Assembly (NCBI GenBank): GCA_003250395.1
Contig: QKGM01000048.1
Span: 1 to 57,895 of the forward strand
Origin: Bacteroidota bacterium
GTDB taxonomy: Bacteria > Bacteroidota > Bacteroidia > Bacteroidales > TTA-H9
Direction: 5' to 3'
Length of the DNA stretch: 57,895 nt
This document shows, in pieces, positions 25,220 to 33,873 of this stretch; the stretch's first letter is position 1; the number at the start of each line of letters is the position of its first letter. The translations under genes and the position numbers were made by a program. The notes beneath the pieces are model-generated. The model made no database searches and was not told the DNA's origin. It worked only from the letters and a program-made list of their open reading frames with translations.

Positions 25220-26998
25220 TTATTCGTCTGAAGAGTCCTTCAGAAGCCTTCTATAACGCGAGAAGACATTTGCTCTTGAAACGAACCCGACATATTTACC
25301 CTCCTTAATAACCGGCAGGTTATAGTGTGATGTCTGTTGAAAGACGGCGGCCACATCTTCCATGGAGTCATCAGGAGATACACTTACATCAGGCATAAAC
25401 ATTAGTTGTCTAACAGTGATTTCATTGTAGAGCGAATGATCAAAAAGCATATGTCTGATATCATTTAGAAACACAACACCCAGGTAGGTATTGTCGGAGT
25501 CGACTACCGGAAATATATTCCGTTCAGATTTGGAAACAACCTGGACAAACTGTCCCAGTGTCATGTCCATCGTAACAGTACTGAAATTAGTTTCCAACAG
25601 ATCGCTCACCTTCATTCTTAATAACACAGCCTTGTCTTTATGGTGAGTGATGAGCTCTCCTCTTTGAGCCAACATCTTTGTGTAGATAGAGTAAGGTTCA
25701 AAATAGTGAATAGTAAGAAACGAAATTGTACTTGTTATCATAAGCGGAGTAAGCAACTGGTATCCTCCGGTTATTTCGGCAATAAGAAAAATGGCCGTTA
25801 AAGGGGCGTGCATCACACCTGCCATTAGTCCTGCCATCCCGACTAAAGCAAATTTTGCATCTGACAGTCCGATACTAAAAGTTGAATTGAGAAGCCGGGA
25901 AGTAAAAAAACCTGCCACCCCTCCCATAAACAATGTGGGAGCAAAAACACCTCCGACTCCTCCTGCCGAATTTGTTACTGCCATGGCTACCACTTTGAAG
26001 GCCATCATTAACCCCAGCACTCCTATTAACAACCATTCATTATCGGTAGCAAAGCCAAAAACAGATTGCTCGATAACCTCCTCTCCTCTACCATTCACCA
26101 TCGCTTGAAGCACTTCATATCCTTCACCGAAAAGTGAAGGGAAAACAAATATCAATCCGCCTAAGACAATGCCACCGGTAATGGCTCTCATCCACCATAA
26201 TTGAATTTTCTTGACCTTAACCTCAATAGCCATAGAAACCCTGGTAAAGTACAATGAAATAAACCCACAAATAATGCCCAGAATAATATACCATGGAATG
26301 TTATTGAGCATGAAATGCTCTTCAATTCGGAAGGAGAACAGTACTCCTTCGCCTAACAGAAAATAAGCGACAACAGATGCGGTCACAGCACTGATTAACA
26401 ACGGAAGGATAGTAGCAATAGAAAGGTCAATCATTAAAACTTCCAACGCAAAGACCAAGCCTGCAATTGGTGCCTTGAAGATACCGGCAATAGCCCCCGC
26501 TGCCCCACAACCTACAAGAATAGTCACCATCTTGTAATCAAGTCTGAAGATACGGGCAATATTACTTCCAATAGCACTACCGGTAAGTACCACTGGGGCC
26601 TCAGCTCCAACCGATCCACCAAAAGCAATAGTGAGTGTACTGGCAATGATAGATGTATAAGTATTGTGAGGTTTAATCAGGCTATTGCTCTTCGAGATCG
26701 AGAACAAAATTCGACTCACTCCATGACTGATACTGTCACGAACAAAATATCTTACAAATAAAACGGTCAGAATTATCCCAACAAGAGGAGAAGCAAAGTA
26801 AAGATAATTTCTGGCTGCATAATTGAACCCATCAGATAGAAGATAATGAGTATAATAAAGCGTATTTTTAAGCAAAACAGCAGCCAATCCGCTTAAGATT
26901 CCAACGACAAAGCTGATAATGTATAAAAATTGTCTTTCGCTGACATTCCTTATCCGCCAGCGAAGCAATTTGGAGAACATTTGTGAACCATTGATCAT
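25220..26998 (-). CDS. ClC-family chloride channel/transporter with paired CBS domains
   Basis: A 592-residue membrane protein of the ClC family. The N-terminal ~430 residues hold the usual hydrophobic helices, with GSVGAEAPVV (gating glutamate E133, corresponding to GREGP), APIAGLVFALEVL (~176-188) and GGVFAPTLF. The C-terminal ~150 residues contain two CBS domains that probably bind nucleotide. The internal glutamate that carries protons in bacterial exchangers (E203 in E. coli ClC) is V187 here, so coupling to H+ may be changed. The -7 box lies only 5 bases before this ATG, so translation may start at M7 (26980) or from a nearly leaderless message. Confidence 0.9.
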   Translation of the reverse strand: MINGSQMFSKLLRWRIRNVSERQFLYIISFVVGILSGLAAVLLKNTLYYTHYLLSDGFNYAARNYLYFASPLVGIILTVLFVRYFVRDSISHGVSRILFSISKSNSLIKPHNTYTSIIASTLTIAFGGSVGAEAPVVLTGSAIGSNIARIFRLDYKMVTILVGCGAAGAIAGIFKAPIAGLVFALEVLMIDLSIATILPLLISAVTASVVAYFLLGEGVLFSFRIEEHFMLNNIPWYIILGIICGFISLYFTRVSMAIEVKVKKIQLWWMRAITGGIVLGGLIFVFPSLFGEGYEVLQAMVNGRGEEVIEQSVFGFATDNEWLLIGVLGLMMAFKVVAMAVTNSAGGVGGVFAPTLFMGGVAGFFTSRLLNSTFSIGLSDAKFALVGMAGLMAGVMHAPLTAIFLIAEITGGYQLLTPLMITSTISFLTIHYFEPYSIYTKMLAQRGELITHHKDKAVLLRMKVSDLLETNFSTVTMDMTLGQFVQVVSKSERNIFPVVDSDNTYLGVVFLNDIRHMLFDHSLYNEITVRQLMFMPDVSVSPDDSMEDVAAVFQQTSHYNLPVIKEGKYVGFVSRANVFSRYRRLLKDSSDE

Positions 26999-27003
26999 GG
27001 CTG

Positions 27004-27011
27004 CAAAGATA
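27004..27011 (-). promoter_or_regulatory. -7 element immediately before the ClC start
   Basis: TATCTTTG on the minus strand ends 5 bases before the ATG at 26998, so transcription would begin at or near the start codon. No TTG is found at the right distance upstream. Confidence 0.5.
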
Positions 27012-27182
27012 CATGGAGGTTTTTAAAATCCTAACCGGTATTCATTCGTAAAATGATTTTCACCACAAATACAGAGGACAACAATAATGAAATTTTACCA
27101 CTGGTTAAACTCGGGCATATATAATTGGAGACACCAATACTTAAATGCTGAATTTAACCAAAAGAACGCAGCTCCATCAGTT

Positions 27183-28349
27183 TTACCTGATTCTATTCTT
27201 TCCATAATGTGGCTGGGCAACAATAAGATACCACAATAACCCTATAATCGTAATAATCGCCAAAACGCCAAAGGCATTTACCAATCCTATAATCGATGCC
27301 AGATAACCTGTAATAATGGCTCCTGTACCTATTCCCAAATCCAAAGCAGTGAAGAGGGTTGAATTTGCTGCCCCACGACTCCCGGGATGTACCATATTAT
27401 TGACCATTGCCTGAAAAGATGGAAAAATGATTCCATAGCCCAGCCCTATTAATAAGCCTGCAAGTAAAAAGCCTGAATAGTTATACGTACTCCAAAGCAA
27501 AGATAAACCGGTTGATAGCAGTATCAAACCTAGAGGCACAATTATCCCGGGTCCTTTACGATCGAAAATTTTCCCGGCAGAAAGTCTTGAAATGGAAAGT
27601 CCAATAGCATACACTGTAAAAAAAATACCAGCACTACCTAAACCCAGCTCAAGAGTATAAAGGGTTACGAACGAAATCACACCTCCATAACTCATCATCA
27701 GAATCATCATTGTAATGCTCACAGGTAATGCCTTAAATGCAAATAATCTGGAGATTGAAATCCCGCCGGGTTGGTGTCGGATGAAAGGAGGAAAATGCAT
27801 TAACTGAGTAAGAATATAAGCTCCGATGGCAATTGAGGTTCCAACCCAGAAAAGTCTGTTAAAATCCCCATCTTTCATTAGCCACAATCCTGCCATAGGT
27901 CCAAAAGCCATTGCAAGCGGGATAGCCAATCCATATATCCCAATTCCTTCACCTCGCCTTTTCTCAGGAACAATATCTACAATCAGCGTTGAATTTGCGG
28001 TGGTGGTTACACCCCAGGCAAGCCCATGAAAAAACCTGACAAGCAACAACTGGAACAGTGTACTTGCAAGCAAATGAAAACCAAGCAAGAGGGCGAATAC
28101 CGCCAGGGAAACCAAAAGAATATATTTACGGCCATAATGATCGACAGCATAACCCGAAAATGGTCTGATAAGCAAAGCTGCCAACGTATATATAGCAACA
28201 ACCCATCCAACCCGGCTCTTATCGGCACCCAAAACCTCTACCATAAAGACAGGTAACGTTGGTATCAGGAGATAAAATGCCAACGAAAGCAAAAAACCAG
28301 ATAAAGTCAAAAGGATGAAATTACGGGACCAAAGACGCATAGAAATCAT
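27183..28349 (-). CDS. MFS transporter
   Basis: A twelve-helix major facilitator superfamily protein of about 388 residues. The loop motif after helix 2, GYAVDHYGRKYIL, is the MFS signature GxxxDrxGRr. A longer frame begins at 28433, but the -7 box at 28423-28430 lies downstream of that codon, so the ATG at 28349 (or 28340) is the more likely start and gives the usual short cytoplasmic N-terminus. The substrate cannot be predicted; many such proteins export drugs or metabolites. It stands alone between the ClC gene and a divergent methyltransferase gene. Confidence 0.82.
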   Translation of the reverse strand: MISMRLWSRNFILLTLSGFLLSLAFYLLIPTLPVFMVEVLGADKSRVGWVVAIYTLAALLIRPFSGYAVDHYGRKYILLVSLAVFALLLGFHLLASTLFQLLLVRFFHGLAWGVTTTANSTLIVDIVPEKRRGEGIGIYGLAIPLAMAFGPMAGLWLMKDGDFNRLFWVGTSIAIGAYILTQLMHFPPFIRHQPGGISISRLFAFKALPVSITMMILMMSYGGVISFVTLYTLELGLGSAGIFFTVYAIGLSISRLSAGKIFDRKGPGIIVPLGLILLSTGLSLLWSTYNYSGFLLAGLLIGLGYGIIFPSFQAMVNNMVHPGSRGAANSTLFTALDLGIGTGAIITGYLASIIGLVNAFGVLAIITIIGLLWYLIVAQPHYGKNRIR

Positions 28350-28422
28350 CAGAAAGTTTTTTGTACGAAAAACAATTACCTGTTCAATTCGTTTGAGTAG
28401 TGTATAGTTGAAATCCGGATCG

Positions 28423-28430
28423 CAAAAGTA
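28423..28430 (-). promoter_or_regulatory. -7 element for the MFS transporter
   Basis: TACTTTTG on the minus strand fits TAnnTTTG and decides the start codon of the transporter, since a start at 28433 would lie upstream of the message. Confidence 0.5.
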
Positions 28431-28486
28431 CAATCATTTATAATGGCAGAGGCCTATATAATTGCGAACATATTAAATTGCCAATC

Positions 28487-29098
28487 ATGAAGGAACTTTG
28501 GGAGGAAAGATACCTTGTACCTAATTATGTATATGGAACTAAACCTAATACTTGGTTCAAGCAATTTATCGATACTCATACACCAGGCAAAATACTCATG
28601 CCTGCAGAAGGGGAAGGGCGTAATGCCGTGTATGCTGCAAGCAAAGGATGGCAGGTATCAGCTTTTGACCTGACCGATGCAGGACGACATAAAGCAATGC
28701 GACTGGCATCTGAAGCAGGTGTTACAATTGAATATATTACAGGCGATGCAATGACAATTCAATATCCAGAGAACCAATTCGATGCATTGGCCATTGTATT
28801 TTTGCATCTTCCAGAGGATGTGCGACGTATCATCTTTCAGCGTCTGACAACCTTCGTTAAACCAGGTGGGCATGTAGTCCTGGAATGTTTTGACAAAAGA
28901 CACTTTGGGAACAATAAGAGTGGACCGAAAACAATCGACTTACTCTATTCCCCGATTCAGCTTCAGGGATACTTTAACAGCCTTAAGATGCTGGTTTTTG
29001 AGGAAGCGAATTATGAAATTGACGAAGGTCCTCTTCATCAGGGGCCTGCTGCGGTTATAAGAATGCTTGGGGAAAAAGTAGATTCAACTAAAGTCTAA
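28487..29098 (+). CDS. Class I SAM-dependent methyltransferase
   Basis: A 203-residue methyltransferase, resembling TehB/thiopurine-type enzymes. The SAM-binding motif I appears as ILMPAEGEGRNAVY (about 33-46), the acidic motif II as VSAFDLTDAG, and ALAIVFLHLP is motif IV. The ATG at 28487 is preferred over the TTG at 28478. The acceptor is unknown; small anions, thiols or toxic metalloid compounds are typical for the family. It is divergent from the MFS transporter gene, with about 137 bases between starts, so the two could share a regulatory region. There is no evidence of a common function. Confidence 0.8.
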   Translation: MKELWEERYLVPNYVYGTKPNTWFKQFIDTHTPGKILMPAEGEGRNAVYAASKGWQVSAFDLTDAGRHKAMRLASEAGVTIEYITGDAMTIQYPENQFDALAIVFLHLPEDVRRIIFQRLTTFVKPGGHVVLECFDKRHFGNNKSGPKTIDLLYSPIQLQGYFNSLKMLVFEEANYEIDEGPLHQGPAAVIRMLGEKVDSTKV

Positions 29099-29249
29099 GC
29101 GACCTTTAAACTCTGGTTTTCTAAGAAGTTCTTCTTAATATGAAGAACTTTCATAATGGATACTTTCCATTTGGATTATATCCTATTGAAAGATTGACAG
29201 CATTTTGTACTCATGATTCATGAAGAGAGTGGCGATCATATTTACGTGA

Positions 29250-29912
29250 TCAATATTTCGGGATCAACCGTCTTATCAGTTTAAAGGAGAGGCCGCCGAT
29301 CAGAAGGCCAAGAATCATCCCGGCAACTACATCACTTGGATAGTGAACACCAAGGTGCATCCTTGAATACCCTACTAATAATGCCCAAAGGAAAACCAGG
29401 AATGTAATCCACCACTTTTTGAACATAAGAACGAGAACCACAGCCATGGCAAAGGCATCAGTAGTATGCCCGGATGGAAAACTCGGACTACCTCCAACAC
29501 TTAACTTCTCTATGAATTCATAAGTAATAAAAGGACGGGGTCTGTCGATCCAGAACTTAAAAATTGTACTGACCAAAGCCGCAATTCCAATTGAAATACC
29601 AGCCATCAGGGCAATCAAAGCTTGCCTGTTATTTTTGATTATCAGATAATAAAACAGTATTAGAGCAGGTATTGCAAAAGAAAGAATGGGAGCACTATCC
29701 GTAATTATCCTGAAGAAAACATCGAAAGAAGGATTCCGGTCTACATTAATGGCTCTGAGTAACTCCACTTCTGAATCTGCTGCCGTTGAAAACATCGGCG
29801 ATAATAGACAAGCCAAAACCGGGAACAGTCTCTTCCATTCATAATGCTTAGAATCGATTATGTTTCCGGTAGTATATAAAACAGCAGGCAAATGGTCAGG
29901 TTCTTGATTCAT
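29250..29912 (-). CDS. PAP2-family membrane phosphatase (canonical motifs)
   Basis: A 220-residue membrane phosphatase with canonical motifs KFWIDRPRP (motif 1), FPSGHTTDAFA (motif 2) and YSRMHLGVHYPSDV (motif 3). A hydrophobic stretch near residues 29-44 may be a signal or first membrane helix. It probably removes phosphate from undecaprenyl pyrophosphate or a similar lipid at the outer face of the inner membrane. Its -7 box lies only 5 bases before the ATG, as for the ClC gene, so either the message is nearly leaderless or the start is further in. It is downstream of the cytochrome operon on the same strand but separated by 123 bases and has its own -7 box. Confidence 0.88.
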   Translation of the reverse strand: MNQEPDHLPAVLYTTGNIIDSKHYEWKRLFPVLACLLSPMFSTAADSEVELLRAINVDRNPSFDVFFRIITDSAPILSFAIPALILFYYLIIKNNRQALIALMAGISIGIAALVSTIFKFWIDRPRPFITYEFIEKLSVGGSPSFPSGHTTDAFAMAVVLVLMFKKWWITFLVFLWALLVGYSRMHLGVHYPSDVVAGMILGLLIGGLSFKLIRRLIPKY

Positions 29913-29917
29913 CCCTG

Positions 29918-29925
29918 CAAAGGTA
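29918..29925 (-). promoter_or_regulatory. -7 element immediately before the PAP2 start
   Basis: TACCTTTG on the minus strand ends 5 bases before the ATG at 29912. The spacing and the bases TTTGCAG between box and start repeat the arrangement at the ClC gene. Confidence 0.5.
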
Positions 29926-30035
29926 AATAATATTCCCCTTTTTCATCTATATAGAATCGAGGCTACGACCCTTTATTTGCCCGTTCAAATCAATGCAATG
30001 CAATAAGTCGTCACCTGGTTATAAAATCGCCAATT

Positions 30036-31646
30036 TCAGAACCTTTGAGTCAAATTAAGATATATGCGCTGATATTGTACCCCGGTTTCAAAAGTGCATT
30101 CTGCGTTGAGTGATGCAGTAAAAGTCTTTGTTGTACGCCATAGTATACTCATCTCTCCGATATGCTGTCTTACGGAGGTCTCTCCGCTTACAAACCGATA
30201 ACTAACATTGCGATATGTGGCTCCGGTAAATAGTTTTCCTTTAAACAAATCACCATTAAGGCCAAAACTGAAAATTTCTCCGTTAATATATGGAGTCTCT
30301 AATACAGTCACCGAAGCATCTGCGGTTAAATTATCCCAAACAAAGCGATTAAACGAAAGGTAAGTGTAAAGATTTTTTGAAGCACGTTGTGTGCCTTTCT
30401 GATCACGGTATCCGGCATTCAGTCCAACTGAAATACGCCTCACGGGATGCCAGTTGATCTGAAACAGGTAACCTCGAGAAGTTTCGAGTTCAAGCAATCT
30501 CTCGATATACGTTTTATAGGTTTCGTAGTATATAATATTATTACGGGCACTATAAGATACGCCCATTGAAAGCTGACTGATAATACGATAACGAAGCGAC
30601 AGGTAAAGATTAGTAACCAAGGGTGAATTGTCCTGAATCAACGAGGAATCTGTCTTAATCAATTTCTTGTTAAAGATATCTACTTCGGTTGAACCGAAGA
30701 AATACAGTTTTTTCAACAACGAGTTAACGTGCTGAATATAAATGAATCTCCTGTCAGTATTTCCATTATTGGTTTGTTCGACTATCCCGGCAGTAGTTTG
30801 CATTAGTCCCGATTCACCTTTGAAATCGTGTGCAAGGTAAGCTCCTGCCTGAAAAAGTTTTGTATTGATCCCATAATTATAAACATCCGGACGGCTTCCG
30901 GCTATTACCCCCGTGGTAAAAGTGCCAGATTTCCATTCATATTGTAAGCCATCTACCGCACCCAAGCTAGCCATCCGTTGATTAATACGCCTGCCAATCC
31001 AAAGGCTTTGATCACGATAGAATTGATAATTTACTGCCAGGCTATAAATACGCAGTGCGTTAAAAATGTCAGATTTCACCAGATCCCATTGGTTCAGTCT
31101 GTGGGCAAATGTAATATAAGTCTCGGTATTTATCTTCTGCTCAACAAGCCCTGCTGTATTACACATCAGAGTGTACCTGAACCGCTGAGTGTTGTCATTT
31201 ATACTTGAAAAATTTGAATATGAGGCAACCGAGAACCTTCCGTTAATATCTCCGGAAACAGGTTCACGATCACCCTTTGCCACTCCTGAACTATCTTTTT
31301 TAAATCCTTCTGGTCTGATTGTCATTTGAACAGTTTCCTCTTTTTTACTCACTGCCTTCTTCTGTTTGCGAAAGATTACATCCGAAACAGAGAATTTTTC
31401 TGGGACCAAAGGAGTACAAACACAAGAAACAGAAGAAATCACATTCACCAGTAGAGCAGGAGTCAACTTACCATCCCGTTGAACATATAAAGTATCACCC
31501 GCTAAAAGTTCCCTGGTAACCGGAAACCTGACATAAACACTTTGACCGGTAACATAAGACACTGTTCCCTCCAATGGAGCTTCCTCAATCTGTGCCCTTA
31601 TGCCAGAGAAAATCATACTTAACAATGCAATCAACAGGTAGCGCAT
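30036..31646 (-). CDS. Predicted outer-membrane beta-barrel protein of the cytochrome operon
   Basis: A 536-residue exported protein. Signal peptide MRYLLIALLSMIFSGIRAQ at the start, then a short domain (~20-90, LEGTVSYVTGQSVYVRF) resembling a small beta-barrel, and from ~150 onward many alternating short beta strands with aromatic ends, finishing in YLNLTQRF. A terminal F and dense strands are typical of outer-membrane barrels. The upstream ATG at 31673 would overlap the previous gene by 17 bases; the ATG at 31646 starts directly at the signal peptide and is chosen. It is the last gene of the operon after two multiheme cytochromes, so it may be the porin that lets electrons or a cytochrome pass the outer membrane. 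No MtrB or PioB-like signature was recognised, so this is inference. Confidence 0.72.
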   Translation of the reverse strand: MRYLLIALLSMIFSGIRAQIEEAPLEGTVSYVTGQSVYVRFPVTRELLAGDTLYVQRDGKLTPALLVNVISSVSCVCTPLVPEKFSVSDVIFRKQKKAVSKKEETVQMTIRPEGFKKDSSGVAKGDREPVSGDINGRFSVASYSNFSSINDNTQRFRYTLMCNTAGLVEQKINTETYITFAHRLNQWDLVKSDIFNALRIYSLAVNYQFYRDQSLWIGRRINQRMASLGAVDGLQYEWKSGTFTTGVIAGSRPDVYNYGINTKLFQAGAYLAHDFKGESGLMQTTAGIVEQTNNGNTDRRFIYIQHVNSLLKKLYFFGSTEVDIFNKKLIKTDSSLIQDNSPLVTNLYLSLRYRIISQLSMGVSYSARNNIIYYETYKTYIERLLELETSRGYLFQINWHPVRRISVGLNAGYRDQKGTQRASKNLYTYLSFNRFVWDNLTADASVTVLETPYINGEIFSFGLNGDLFKGKLFTGATYRNVSYRFVSGETSVRQHIGEMSILWRTTKTFTASLNAECTFETGVQYQRIYLNLTQRF

Positions 31647-31656
31647 ACAATCTGTA

Positions 31657-33873
31657 TTAATTTGTTTTGTCAACGCGTCTTGGTAAAATCATTCTTGAGC
31701 TATTACCATGCGGGTGACAATTCAGGCAGGCAATACTGTTATAAGAATATCCACTTACACCCTGATGTTCCTGGTTCATGCTTGTCTGATTGTGCTCGTG
31801 GCAATCAATACATGAAAATGAAGCATAGTTGGAAGGATTGGTATGGCAGTCGGAGCAGGTATTCCATTCTCCCTGATGCTTTCCCGAGTATATTGGGAAA
31901 TACTGTCCATCATGATTAAATGTTGAGGGACTCCAACTGTTCTGATTATGGCAATCTTCACAAGTCAATGGAAATTGCGCAGAATTGTGCGGAGGGTCAA
32001 CAGTTTGGATATAATCACTCTGATGACACCCGATACAGGTGTTTGGTGTAGAGATATAATTACCGGAATGGCATGAGCTACAATCGTTGGCAATGATGGC
32101 ATGAGCCCCGGAGAGTATATAAAATTCATTATGGACAGGAAAAGTTGCAGGCACCCAACCAGGGTTTGTTGTATGGCATGTACCGCAATCGTTGGATAAA
32201 TTTAAAGCAACATGATTTGGATTAAGACTTTGGGAGTAATTTGTGGCATGACAATCGACACATAGTGTTGGGGTGTTGGGATACCCACTTATATGACAAT
32301 CAGCACATGCTGTTGTACTGTGAGCCCCAGTTAGCGGAAACCCTGAGGAGGCATGGTTAAAGGTACCTTCTGCTGAACCTGTTGGGTGGCAGGCGAAGCA
32401 TGCCGGACTATTATACTGATAGCCTCCGATACCACTGTGCTCCTGATTCATATCTGGTTGATTGTGATCATGGCAATCTATACAGGTAAACAAAGTATAA
32501 TTGGCCGGATTGGTATGGCAATCTGTACATATATTCCATTCACCATTGTGTTTTCCGGAATATATCGGAAACGATTTACTATCGTGCTCAAGATATTGAG
32601 CAGGCTTCCAGTCAGGATTGGTCGTATGACAATCAGCACACTCCTGAGAAAAATTAAGAGAGGTATGACTTGGGTTGGTTGTCTGGTTGTAGTTAGCCTC
32701 GTGACAATCAATACATCGGTTTGGGGTATTTTGAAAACCACTTGTATGACAATCAAGACAGTTGGTTGTAATATGGGCCCCGGTTAATGGAAATCCGGAG
32801 GTAGCATGATTAAAGGTCCCTTCACCAGATCCAGTCGGATGGCAGGCATAACAAGCTACACTGTTGTATTGGTAACCATTGACATCACGATGTTCACCAT
32901 TCATATCTGACTGATTGTGTTCATGACAATCAATACAGGTGAACTGTGCATAAGCAGAAGGATTGGTATGACAATCAGTACAATTATTCCATTCCCCGTT
33001 ATGTTTACCCGAATAAATCGGGAAGGACCGACTGTCATGATCACTATATGTTGCAGGCCTCCAACCAGGATTTGTCGTGTGGCATTCAGTACAGGTTGTA
33101 GAAAACCCGAGTATCTGGTGTGAAGGATTAGTCGTACTGTTATATTCATTCTCATGACATGAAAAACATTCCGCTGAGGTGCTCTGATAATCATTAGTCA
33201 CATGGCATTGCCTGCAATCCTTGATATCGTGACCTCCCGTCAGGGGAAAGAAATTATGATTAATGCCTCCTCCTGACCAGGAGAAAGAATTGATATTATG
33301 ACAATCTGTGCATTGGGTTGAATAGTTACTTAAAACATGGTTAGGACTCTGGGTCGAAAGATAATTATCACTATGGCAATCATAGCAATTCACACCGAGT
33401 GGTTCAAATAGAACAGGAGTTGTACCTGCTACTGACACTGGTTGCCCAGAAAGAGTTCCGTGACAATCACGGCAATCTGCTGTAATATGCGGACCAATCA
33501 GCGGAAACCGGCTTTGCTGGTGAATTGAGGTTATATCAGGAACAATCCATGAGACCGGACTATGGCACCGTCCGCAATCTGTACCTACAGTCTGCTGGTG
33601 CACATCGGCATGACAAGAGATGCATTGGTTCCCGGCACTTGAAAACTCGAGAGTTGAATGGCAATCCCTGCAGGTAACCACCTGATGTTGTCCTTCCAGG
33701 GCAAATCCCGTTTTGTTATGATCAAACGACAACTTCTGCAGTTCAATTTTCCACCCTTCAGTATTGTGGCAATCCAAACAGCTTAAAGAGAATCGATCCC
33801 CGTGTGGAGATTTCTGACCAAATAACAAAAGGGAAAGAAAAACCAGAGGAAACACTAATGACAGTCTTCGCAT
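31657..33873 (-). CDS. Secreted multiheme c-type cytochrome (28 CxxCH motifs)
   Basis: A 738-residue exported protein with signal peptide at ~1-20 and 28 CxxCH heme-binding motifs, most as CxDCH. A module of about 175 residues is repeated: SGKHNGEWN-x-CTDCH, CIDCH-x-HNQ, GYQYNSxAC-x-ACHPTGS, FNHAxSGFPLTGAH and CxDCH occur in this order twice, and the end has a shortened third copy. Further distal histidines in NHx and EHx positions could be axial ligands. It should be a periplasmic or cell-surface electron conductor. Its start overlaps the end of the 20-heme cytochrome by 19 bases, so the two are co-translated. There is no lipobox or clear membrane anchor. Confidence 0.93.
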   Translation of the reverse strand: MRRLSLVFPLVFLSLLLFGQKSPHGDRFSLSCLDCHNTEGWKIELQKLSFDHNKTGFALEGQHQVVTCRDCHSTLEFSSAGNQCISCHADVHQQTVGTDCGRCHSPVSWIVPDITSIHQQSRFPLIGPHITADCRDCHGTLSGQPVSVAGTTPVLFEPLGVNCYDCHSDNYLSTQSPNHVLSNYSTQCTDCHNINSFSWSGGGINHNFFPLTGGHDIKDCRQCHVTNDYQSTSAECFSCHENEYNSTTNPSHQILGFSTTCTECHTTNPGWRPATYSDHDSRSFPIYSGKHNGEWNNCTDCHTNPSAYAQFTCIDCHEHNQSDMNGEHRDVNGYQYNSVACYACHPTGSGEGTFNHATSGFPLTGAHITTNCLDCHTSGFQNTPNRCIDCHEANYNQTTNPSHTSLNFSQECADCHTTNPDWKPAQYLEHDSKSFPIYSGKHNGEWNICTDCHTNPANYTLFTCIDCHDHNQPDMNQEHSGIGGYQYNSPACFACHPTGSAEGTFNHASSGFPLTGAHSTTACADCHISGYPNTPTLCVDCHATNYSQSLNPNHVALNLSNDCGTCHTTNPGWVPATFPVHNEFYILSGAHAIIANDCSSCHSGNYISTPNTCIGCHQSDYIQTVDPPHNSAQFPLTCEDCHNQNSWSPSTFNHDGQYFPIYSGKHQGEWNTCSDCHTNPSNYASFSCIDCHEHNQTSMNQEHQGVSGYSYNSIACLNCHPHGNSSRMILPRRVDKTN

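Noticed and set aside
32386-32787. Plus- and minus-strand frames inside the 28-heme cytochrome
   Set aside because: They arise from the repeated codons of the CxxCH modules in other frames.
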